The position numbers were made by a program, and so were the translations under genes. A stretch of 64,000 bases of DNA from Misgurnus anguillicaudatus (Eukaryota > Chordata > Actinopteri > Cypriniformes > Cobitidae), in NCBI RefSeq assembly GCF_027580225.2, contig NC_073352.2, positions 35,017,501 to 35,081,500 of the forward strand, read 5' to 3'. This document shows positions 38,601 through 50,600 of this stretch, one piece after another. Numbering within the stretch: position 1 is the stretch's first letter; every line of letters starts with the position of its first letter. The notes below the pieces were generated by a model that was not told the DNA's origin, did not search any database, and saw only the letters and a list, made by a program, of their open reading frames with translations.

Positions 38601-41600
38601 AATTTAAAGTTAATCTAAGCATGCAAAGAGCCTTAAACATGCCTGAAATTAAAGTAAAGTTTGAAGCGTTGCCATGGCAACAGCGTTCGAGATGTCAAAA
38701 ATTCCTTCGCAATTTAGCATCTACAATGTCTCAGCATCATGTTGACCACTTTTCGTGTCAATCACATAAACAATCTAGGAGAAGTATTTAAAAGAACATC
38801 ACATGGAACTGTCAAAAAAATCAACCTTTGTGACTGCAACACTTCCTGGCGCCTGGTGGTGGCGCTATACCCGAGACTCACAATAGGCACATCGATGCGA
38901 TCAGAATCTTCAGACGAACAAACACCCCGTGTGTCATCATAAAAAGACATTTTTTACCTTAGATATTAGACACTTCCTGTTTCTCTGATTTTGCCATGAA
39001 TTTGTCGCCTCGCCATGGCAGAACCGTTCGAGATATCAAAAATCCCTTCGCAATTTAGCAAGTACAATGTCTCGACATCATGATCACCACGTTTGGTGTC
39101 AATCCCATGAATCCCCTAGAAGGAGTATTCAAAAGTTCACCGTATGCATTTTTGAAACCATCCAAAATGGCCGACTTCCTGTGTGGCGGAGCTAATAGGT
39201 TTGATTGTGAAAGTTGTTCGGGTTGATGAAATCTATATACGTACCAACTTTCGTACATGTGCGTACATGTTTGCCCGATTTGTGCACCAATATTTTTTTT
39301 GTATTACAGGGGGCGCTACAGAGCCCTACTGCCACACCTGTGTTCCAGCGTTTGCCCAGTCCTAATGGCCGACGACTTTGAGGTCTGTGACAAATTCCCG
39401 GTGTTTTCGAGCATGTTAAGGCACCCAAAGTGCATGCCAAGTGCTTAAATATCCCTGAAAATGAAAGTAAAGTTTGACGTGTTGCCATGGGAGCAGCATT
39501 CGAGATATCAAAAATCCCTTCGCAATTTATCATCTACAATGGCTCAGCATCATGTTGACTACTTTTGGTGTCAATTGCATGAAAATCCTAGGAGGAGTAT
39601 TTAAAAGAACATTGCATGGAACTGTCAAAAAATCCACCTTTAGTGACTGCCACACTTCTTGGTGCCTGTTGGTGGCGCTATACCCGAGACTCACAATAGG
39701 CACATTGATGCGATCGGAATCCTTGGCCGAACATACACACTGCGTTTCATCCCAATAAGACATTTTTTGCTTTAGATATTAGACACTTCCTGTTTCTCTG
39801 AATTCGCCATAAATTTGTCGCCTTGCCATTACAACACCGTTCGAGATATCAAAAATCCCTTCGCAATTTAGCAAGTCCAATGTCTCAGCATCATGTTCAC
39901 CACGTTTGGTGTCAATTGTATGAATTCCCTAGGAGAAGTATTTAAAAGTTCATGACTGACACACTTCCTGGCGCCTGGTGGTGGCGCTATACCTGAGACT
40001 CACAATAGACACATCGATGCGATCGGAATCTTCAGACGAACAAACGCCCCGCTTGGCATAACAATAAGAATTTTTTTGCCTTAGATATAAGACACTTCCT
40101 GTTTCTCTGATTTCGCCACAACTTTGTCGCCTCGCCATGGCAGGACCTTTCGAGATATCAAAAATCCCTTCGCAATTTAGCAAGTACAATGTCTCGACAT
40201 CATGATCACCACGTTTGGTGTCATTCGCATGAATCCCCTAGGAGGAGTATTTAAAAGTTCACTGCATGCATTTTTTAAACGATGCAAAATAGCCGACTTC
40301 CTGTTGGGCGGAGCTTAAATGTTAGAGGGCGAAAGTTGTTCGGGTTGATGAGATCTATAAGCGTACCAATTCTCGTACATGTGCGTAAATTTTTGCCCGA
40401 TCTGTGCATCAATGGTTTCTTCTGCATTACAGGGGGCGCTACAGAGCCCCTGTGCCACGCCCGTTGTCCAGCCTTTGGTTTTCTGCAATGACGGACGACT
40501 CTGACGTCTGTGCCAAATTTCAAGAGTTTTCGAGTATGTTAAGGCACCCAAAATCCCCAAAAGTGTTAAAAAAAATAAAAATAAAAAAAATAAAAAAAAA
40601 AATAATAAATTTGAGCAAAAACAATAGGGCTTCGCACCTTTCGGTGCAGGCCATTCTGGCCTGCTCCTCGGTGCTCGGGCCCTAATAATAATCCGAGCAA
40701 AACCAATAGGGCTTCGCACCTTTCGGTGCAGGCCATTCTGGCCTGCTCCTCGGTGCTCGGGCCCTAATAATAATCCGAGCAAAAACAATAGGGCTTCGCA
40801 CCTTTCGGTGCAGGCCATTCTGGCCTGCTCCTCGGTGCTCGGGCCCTAATAACTCCTTGAAGAACAATAGGGTCCTCACACCCCGGTGTGCTCGGGCCCT
40901 AATGATTAGAAATAGAACAGACATTTTAATTTAAAATGTATATTATATTATAAGCGTATGCTACATCTAATAAAATAGCGAACAGCTTTTACGGACGGAA
41001 AACACCTCCGAAGTGTTGAGTTTATGAATATTTACACCTACAATTTGTATACTTTGTGAAATGTGTGAGTAAAATAATACATTTAATAACATGTGGCTAT
41101 ATAGACAAACACGCTGCGTCTCCTTCCAGATATCTTATCTCAGACATTCGTTTTTAAAACTTATTTATATATAATCTGATTTATAAATTAAAAAAACAAA
41201 GTTTTAAGTTAAGACAATAATAAATGTGTTTATCTTTATTAAAAGAAAAACGTAGAAAATGTTATTATGGGTATAGATGATGTAAATAAAGTGTGCAGTA
41301 TACACAAAAATGCAAACAAATTATTTCTAAAAGTAGCAATATTTTAAAGAGATAAATGTGGTATAAAGAAAGACATGAGAAAAGTAGAGGTATGCAAAAG
41401 AGCACAGTTCAGATATTGTTAATTCAAGCGGTTTTATACACCTTTCAGCTTTGTTTGAATTGACAAGCATTTTATTCGGCACTGTCTAAACATTTTGTGA
41501 TTGATTTACTGATTTATTACAGAAACTTGTTGTCAGAAGCAAAGCTATTGTACTAAGCATCTTTATATGTATGTTTTAAAGTTAAAAGTGTTGTAAAAAT

Positions 41601-44600
41601 ATATGAGTATTATCTTATATTAAGAATAACAATATGATACATTTATATTGCGCTAAAATGCAATATAAATTATTCTGCCATATAAATTATTCTCAACCAC
41701 CACCAATAAAGTTTTAACATTATTTTTTAGGAAAAAAAAACGGCGTTTAAACCCGTGGAGCGAACAAGAAAACATATGTTTATATGCTTATTCGGCATAT
41801 AATATGATATTTTTTATTTAGTTTTACAGTTTTAAAAGTGGCAAAAAAAGTTCTTAAAATCTAATGAAAACTGGTCTCTGCAAATATAACTGCAGATGAC
41901 AGCAGATTAGATTCAGTTCACCTACTAAGAAATAGGAGAAGCGATGATTTGTGATTGATTGGGGCTAATAGAATGACTGCCACACTCAAAATACACCAAA
42001 CCAAATGAGCACTTTATAGTAAACTAAAGCAACACACAATGTGCAAGTCATATAAGCAGGGACGTGCACAGACATTTTGAGGGGCAGGGGCTCAAGTGAA
42101 ATAAAGGGCACTTCTCATAATTATGTATATTTTTTCTTTTTTTAAACAAAAAGGATATATATTAGGGCTGTCAAAAGATTAATCGCGATTAATCGCATCC
42201 AAAATAAAAGTTTGTGTTAACATAACAAATGTGTGTGTACGGTGTATAATTATTATTCATATATAAAAACACACCCAATTATGTATATATTTAAGAAAAA
42301 TTGATTATATTTATATATAAAATATTTATATTCATATATAATATAAATTATATAAATGTATATACAGTATTTAAATGCAAATATTTCTTAAATATATACC
42401 TGAATGTGTCGGTATTTATATATACATAATATTTAGACACAGTACACACACATACGTTATGTAAACACAAACTTTTATTTTGGATGCGATTAATCGCGAT
42501 TAATCTTTTGACAGCCCTAATATATATTAACGCAATTCTGACTTCCTTTTTAAAAAAAGTATTTAAAAAGTTCAAAAAAGTTCAAACTCACGCAATTGTT
42601 TAATTTTCAAAAGATGTCTACAAAATAATCAGTTGTTCACACAGACACAATGGTCTCCTTAGTAGTCTAGATTTATAGAGCAGCAAAGGAAACCATTACA
42701 CAATGTGCATGTTTTGAAAACATTAAATTACACATTAATTACAAATTTGTTAAAATGTTAAAAACAAAGTTGTGACTGCTGAGTTAGCACTACATGCCAA
42801 TAAATGCTATATCATATGCTAGCGTTTAGCTGATTAGTTGTTAGTTGTTACTCAAAATGTATTTTTGTCTGATAAGGGCTCAAAATATAAGGTCTGTTTA
42901 CTAATATGAGCTTCTGGCATGAGCCTCAGAGCAGAGCAATCAGAGCAGAGCTCAACATTATTATTCATATCCCTTTCAAATAGGGCAAAAATAGACCATT
43001 TCATTCAAATGACAAATTCTAGGGTTGTAAACAGACATGTAAAAACGTTTCTGGATAATTTTTGCACTTAATAAAGCAACATACCTTCTATGTAATTGTC
43101 AAAGAACAATTTAACATATTATGACAACACATCCTATTGCACCTTTAATCTTAGGTTTCAAATGTATTAGGGTTACACATGTCAGAAACAACAAATATTG
43201 ATTAGGCCTATTTTATTTGTATTTTATATTTTACCTTTTTGTGATGTCAGTGAAAATTCAGACTGGGCAAGTAAAATACTGAACCATCAGATTTCTTCCC
43301 AATCTACTCCAGCACTCCAGTATAACACATACTTATTTAACAGCCATTACAAAAAACGCAAACAAAAAAGCTTACTACTGCAGTTAGCAATTCTTTTATT
43401 GTTTGTGCTTTATTATTTTATGAGCAGTCTGTTTGTTTAAACTACATACACTACACTGTTACAAGTTTGCAACTCTTCAGGTTAATATGGGATTGCCATG
43501 GAAAACAATGTCCCTGAATCGGTATGTGTAAAACGTGTCCCAAATTGCATAAAACTGTTAATATAAGAATGCTTTCCTCACACACTTACCGGTAGCCTGC
43601 CTGCATAATCATGCACATGATCGCGTCTCGTTCGGGCTGAGCTTTGGTGCTTGAAGCGCGAATGATGCAGCACGAGTGTAGACAAACCAATCAAAAGCGA
43701 AGTAAGTTAGAGAGGCGGGACTAAGGAAAAGTAAAGCCAATCATATTAGCGATTTGAATTTTGGAGGCGGGACTCATCTGTTAACCGTTTGTGTGCCACA
43801 AATAGCGCTATTTTTCTTTATATAAGAGTTTAAATCTCATTTAAATGATTTCTGAATAAATTCATGTTAAATTAAATAAGCAACAATTAAAAAACACAAG
43901 AAACAGACAGACATCAGTTGTTATATGAATAAAGATCATATTATTATTATTTTTTAAAAGCACCCCAGAAAAAAAGGGCACTTTCTCTCCAGGAATAAAA
44001 AGGGCAGGTGCTCAAGCCCCCTTTGATGTCTATGTGTGCACGTGCCTGCATATAAGTATATAGTATATAAATATATTATTGTTAATAGACGTCAAATATC
44101 AATCGATTTTTTTTAAATATTTTTATTAAAAACTGTCAAAGCAAACATCACGCTGGCTTCTACTACTTACAAACATGCACACGTGGGTGAGGGTTAATGA
44201 ATCTGCCGTTTTCTGAGGGTATCTGCGTGCGTGGGTTCCGGGCATATGCTTTTCCTCCAGAGCTGGGTTTCCCGATAACGATTGAACTTAGCACTTAAGA
44301 GCGGTTTCTACGAGCTACATAACGAACATTCGTTGTTCATGTACGTACGTTTCCCAAAGATGCACGTTAAACGATCGCTCGCAGCTGAGTTTTAAGTGCT
44401 ACTTACGAGTCGCTATCCGTTTTGTCAAGTGCTGAAATGTCACCTATAGAATGACTCGAATTTGTAGCAGAAGCTTGTTTAGGCTAATGATCTTCAGCCG
44501 ATGTGCACTAATGTTTTTTTTATAATATTTTCCATTATTGTTTAATGAGTAAATATTATAAAGTTTAGTCATTAAACAATTATTGGTTTAAAATTATTTA

Positions 44601-47600
44601 AATGTTTTAAAAATTTGTGCCTAATGAAATATTATTTTCCGTATTTAGTTAGGACTTCTCCCACTGCGAAATGCATTCTGCATTTTATGAAATAGTTTAG
44701 ATTATTATTATTATTTGTTTTTATTATCTATGTTTTTTATTATTATGGATTATTGCATTGTACCGTACATATTATTTGGTTTCCTTAATCAGATGCCATT
44801 TCACTTCAAAACAATTATTTTTACTGTAGATTAATTATAGAAGCAAATTGGTAGGAACCATTTATCAATTTGCTAGTACCAACTTTTACCAAAATTTACC
44901 AAATATGTTTTACTTCTTTATTAATTTATGTTTAGTCATTTAAATTTGATTTCTCATTTTAATTTTAAATATATTATATTAAAGTAATTTAAACAAATAA
45001 ACAATGAAGAACCCAATAAATAAATAAATATACATTTAAAACATTACATTATCGTCATTGCTGGAGTGCAATTTGTTGGTTGTCCTGCAGGTGACCTTGT
45101 AACTCTATTAACGACTACTCCGGATTAGCACTGATTTTCAAGTGCTAAGTTATGAAGCTTTTGCGAAACGGTCCGTAATTCTAAGATGATTCGTACAATC
45201 GTTTTTACGATCTACTTAGCCTTACGATGCTATTGGGAAACCGGGCCCAGACCTTGACGCTTTGTGTGTTCGACTTTAAATGGTGCGGCGCTGACTGGTT
45301 GGCTTATGACATCAGAGTACTGCGAGAGCAAAGGTAAAGTCGGACCATTTGTAACATTTCGACTTGCTCTCGCGGTACTTTGATGTCTTCGGTGCCGAAC
45401 TGTCTGCGCAGCGCCTCATAGAAACGGCCTTTGACTCTTTACAGCAGAGTACCAGCAACATGAGAAGTGGTGGCACGCAAAAGAAAGTGAAGGTACGCAG
45501 TACGCTAAAATATAAAGTGTCTGTACTGCGAACACTGGTTTAGTTATTTACATCGTGTGTTGCTCTTTCACCATTGTGCACCCGCGCACTCGCTCTGTAG
45601 TTTGTAGCTCGCGCTCAGGCTTCTGTAAACAATGGCCGTTTCTCAAACCAAGTAGGGGAGAGTGGGTCAAAATAAGCCAGTGGGTAAGTTAACCCACCCC
45701 CTTTATCTAGGCAACCAGATTTGTAGCCGTGTGACCACAAATACAGGTAGCAACCATAATTTCTGTTTGGCTATGTCAAAGAGAAGGAAAAATTAAAGAG
45801 TTATGATTAAAGTAAAATGTATACATACCAGGTCGTTATGTCAAAATAGATTTTTTTCAGGTCTAATTATTTATACCATAAATATTGGTGATAGGCTAAT
45901 GTATAAAATCATGTGAATGATTTAGCTAAAGATTAGCCTGAATTACTAAACTAGGCAGTTTTCCCAAAATGGTGGCTGTGGGGCAAAGTGAATGGGGTAA
46001 ACTGAACCAGCGGTTCAACCCCACCATGAGTCACTGAGGCACTGAAACCACTGAATATGTTTCATTAAAAAAATATATATCTGTGTAGTTTCGCACAACT
46101 GATTTGTTCATTTTTAAACATTTTAGAAAAAATATCATGCCAAGACATTACAATATTACTTCATTTTTATTTTATGCATTTGGCGTTTTGGTCCATACTG
46201 AAAAAACAAACTTACCACTAAGAAACGTCCATTGACAATCTCCAAACAATAACTTGTTCCTCAAAATCTGTATTTTTATCTGATACAGACTCAAACATGA
46301 GTGGATGACATCAGAGTACCGCGAGAGCGATTGAAACCAACCTCCTCTGCCTTATTTCTCGCGGTATTCTGATGTCATCTGCTTGTCGGCTCTTGCGGCG
46401 CTGCGTAAAGTTGACCACACCTAAGAACCATACTGCTAAACTCGACAGGAATGCTCTGTGTATACCAGCACATCCTTTATTAGGAAAAGTTCTATTTTAC
46501 TTCTCAGTGTGAGAAATAGCTTACACGGTTTGGCGTGTGACCGTGAACTCACAGAAATGCGCGTGTCTCATGGCGAATGCGTGGGACTTGAGAGCCCAGG
46601 GCTGCGTTCCCCGAAACCTTCCTAGCTCTACGTCGTTCTTAAGTTGTACCTTAAGCTGTACCTTATCGTTAATACGTGTTTCCCGAAACGTTCTTAGTTA
46701 CGTATCTCTTCTGTAAGTCGTTCGTTCGGAAGGTTGGTCTGGAGCACTCTTAGCTATACCTTATCCCACTTGACTCCGCTAGGGGCCATGACTGTGATAA
46801 GCTTGTGTAGATTGCAGTCTATATAACTAAATATCTGTTTAAAAAAAGTTGAAGTACACTCCGTGTTAAATTAGGCATTTTTTATTTATTTAAAGAATAA
46901 AACATTCACATAATTAGACATTATTACACTGATGGTTGTTAGATTTGTAATATTTTTTTCCAAAGGAACATCAGCTGTGAACTATTATTACAGGCTAAAG
47001 AAACTATTAAAAAAAGATTTTGGGTGGAGGAGTTGGTGAAACTATGGCAGGCAGCTATACAGCGAATCTTACTATTTTATTTGTGCATTTCATATCCGTT
47101 AAATCTTTAGTTTACCGGCTATTTTAGCTGCAAATAAAACAAATCAAGTTAAAAAATTGCATGCCACGGAGCACATTCATCACGAAATCATAATTGTTGA
47201 TTTTCCTAAATATTATTATTGATGTTAATTCGACTTTGCATCAAAGTTTTTTTAATGTTTTATAACTTTGAGGCAACTGCATGCCATATTCTTTATAAAC
47301 ATTAAAAAGAAAATGCTCCACTTGATAATTGCTTGTATAAGGTCAATAAATTTTCCACATTAAAACTAATCAAAGCTTAAACCTAAAACAATCATACTAT
47401 ATATTTATATATCATATAATATATATTTTATGTTATATTTAAGGTAAACAGACAGGCGCGGCTCCAGAAATGCGTCCATTAAGCGTTATCCGCATTGTAA
47501 ACGCGCTGCTTGCGCATCTAGTGTCCAAACACATAAACGCGTGAACTAATGAACAACAATTTGTTTTTCTATATTTTAAGTGTAATGCCAAGCCAGGTGA

Positions 47601-50600
47601 CTTGCACGACCCACCTTATTCCCCTGTGCAATGCATTTATTGGGAACCCCTAATATAAATTATCCTTTAAAGTGAAGGAATAATGGATGCATTGGAGCAG
47701 TTTATGCATTATACTTTTGGACATGAAGTTGCGAGTTTTGCACGGGTTTGATATAAAATAAAATATACAAGGTTTATATTTAGTTGTTTGCAATTTGAAA
47801 TATTTTTACCAGATATTCCTAATAAATGTAACTTGAACTATTTCTGAAATGTTTGTTTAATAAATAACACCGCTATCTGATAAAGCAGCGAAGTACCTAT
47901 TACATAAAGTGAACAATTGATTGTCGAGCAATCGATATCAACCTATTCAGCACCATCGCCATGGACAGCACCTGGTAACGTCGTACGTAAGAAAGTATAC
48001 CTTAAGAAACCCGCTAAGGTACAGTTCGGGAAACACGCCTAGAAAAGGTAAACCTGTAGTTAAGGTTTAACTTAAGAGTCTTCGTAGCGCGCTAAGAGAG
48101 AACGTTGTCGGGAAACGCAGCCCAGGTTATATCAACATATATCAAATTACGTTACCCGATATCCACTTAATTTTATAAGTTATAAACATTCATTTAAAAT
48201 AACTTACAGCGCATGTAGTAGGCCTAGATTTGCATTTAAACAAAGGAACTGCAAGGGTGAGAAATAAAACGCCACACGCTGGTGAATACTTGAAAAACCG
48301 GTTTTCTTTTGATTCTCTTGCAGTTCCTTTGTTATAGCATTGGGGGTTGGCAAAGAATTGGCAGACCTGGGGGTGGGTGGTTTTTAATTGTCACTGGTAG
48401 CTGCTAAAACTAGCAGCTTAACCATGTGCAATAATTACATTTTGGAATTAACTTCCTTCATGTCGTTTTATTTATTCACTGTAAAAATATTTTCTGAATT
48501 TGTAAGTAAAGTTAGCATTAAATTTGTTTTACAATTTTAAATGAATTTTTGCTTTTATTATAATTAACTTAAATAACTGTAAATATTTATTAAAAATAAT
48601 ATTACTTTTTTTAATCAAAAAGACAAATAACTTGATTCTCAATAATAGCCATGGAAAACAAACTTCTCATTTTCAAAGCCTCATACAGCTTGTGCCTATG
48701 TGCGTTGAATTTGAGAGCGCTTTAAGCGTTTATTGTGTCTTTCAGCACATTACATATATGACCCATTCTGTCTAAATGAGTGGGATGTTTTCAAGTACTC
48801 TATTAATTAAACATCTAATACGTTTTCTGAGAGTGAAATGATTAATACTAAGATGCATGTCATGTCTGACATCTTGGTTTCGGTTTAAAAACATGCAGGA
48901 ATTTGAAAATAAAATGCAGGACTTGCTTGATGTTTAAATAGTTATTAACAGAGATAAAGTTCGGGACTGATTTATGTTAAAAAGTTATTAAGATCAACAA
49001 GACTCGCGCTGACTGACAGATCCGAAACGCAACGCACAGACACGCAAGTACCTGCACTGACAGAATAGAATTTACGAAAGCATATTAAGCATTACAACAA
49101 ACTTGTTAAGCTCATTATTAAATATGTCCATACAGCGTTTGCGCGAACAGAACGAATTGTTTAAAAAAACTTTCTCATTAATCTTCATCTAAATTAATAA
49201 ATAATCAGATATTCGTTTATAATTTCAAATAACAGCTCTTTTATTTAAAGTCAGTTTTGACTTAGTTCAAAACAAGCAAAATGATTTTAAACAATAAGGT
49301 AATTAGAAAGATGTAATATAAATGTTTCAGTTGTTATTTACAATTACAATTTATCTAACTTTTTATGTTAATTGCAATTCATGTCATAATAATCTTCAGT
49401 ATAAATTTTGCTTTTAAAATGTTACATTTTCATATTTTTATCTATTTACTTGTTAATTTTATATTCACCTTGACAATGAAGCTGGCTTTAACTTGAAGTA
49501 ATTAAAAGAGGACCGAAGTCATAGAGACACGGAGTTATTAACGAATATTTTATTATCAGAGTGCAGCATTTTATCAAGGGGTTCTGGTCTTGTGTAATTA
49601 AATAAAATAAAATAAACTAAAAGGGTAGTTTTTAACAGTTGGATTAAAAGACGTTTGATATTAGCAGCGTTTTAAAACTAATTCCAAAACATCTCGCGTT
49701 TCTAAATAAGGGACGCGCAGAAAATGTCATTTATGTAATTTTATAGATTACACTCATTCACTTCACACACATATTATACGTGCTTAAAGGGCTTTATAAT
49801 TTAGCTGTTCCAGTAAACACGTTATGATGTCTGGCCGAATATTTTTTCTGTTATTCGGATGAATTCGTTATTCGTTTTAAAGCCATTATCCGTGCCCTTG
49901 CGAATAACGTATTCTGCTTCGGGCACATCCCTAATAAATATATATTTATTTATTTATGTTTGACGAATGCTTATCAGTACATTACTTTTTGGTTTCTTCA
50001 ACTTTAAAGATGAATATTCGCATTAGAGATGGGCAATTTTTTGCAATAGCACATTATATTCAAAATTTTGAGCTCATAAAAAAGATTTTTCGCTTATTTA
50101 AATGACATGTTCATGTTTTTATGCACGTTTAGATTTGGTGCAATTTCCCAAAGGCTTATAATTAGGAAATACACACAACACGCTTAACTTATATTTTCTT
50201 ATATTTCTACTTATATTCCTACTGTTCAGTAATGCAGAAAAGCGCAACACAACCATGTTAAAGCTATTAAACGTTCAGATGCAAAAATGAACTAAATGTA
50301 AAATTAGATAAATTAGTTAATGATATTGCGTAAATGCGCTCGGTCTCTTCAAAGGTCTTCGCGAGTTATTTTGTTATAAGACAGTTATCATATATCACGT
50401 CTCTTCTACTGTAAGTACACGGAAAAAAAATAAGACAAATGATGCGCGTTTGAGTCGAAATTTTATGAAGAATATGTCACTGTTTATGTAACTGGCAAAG
50501 AAAACTTCGCCAACGAAAGGTTTGCCAAAAAAGCCTGCATTTGTATGGCATCAAAGAGTATCTCCTAAACACAGAAAATCCATGTCATGTTACTTCAATA

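Larger units (their letters stand above)
26184..40906. repeat. 14.7-kb tandem array of a long fish repeat
   Basis: Six tandem units begin near 26184 (degenerate, interrupted), 30921, 33107, 35834, 37172 and 38334. Each opens with CTGCAAGCAGC, then GCGGGCCCTCGCAC, and closes with TTTTCGAGTATGTTAAGGC, an A-rich tract and usually AATAAATATAG. Lengths range from 1.16 to 2.6 kb because of insertions and copy changes in internal sub-repeats. On the minus strand the family begins TTAGGGCCCGAGCACCG, a very abundant teleost repeat I remember but cannot name. Recurrent open frames of 60-90 codons in it are copies of one another and carry no protein signature. Confidence 0.85.

Noticed and set aside
30719..40924. 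Recurring open frames of 60-167 codons across the array
   Set aside because: They are copies of one repeat read in both strands. They hold poly-Phe or poly-Lys from A/T tracts, show no domain, and overlap each other.
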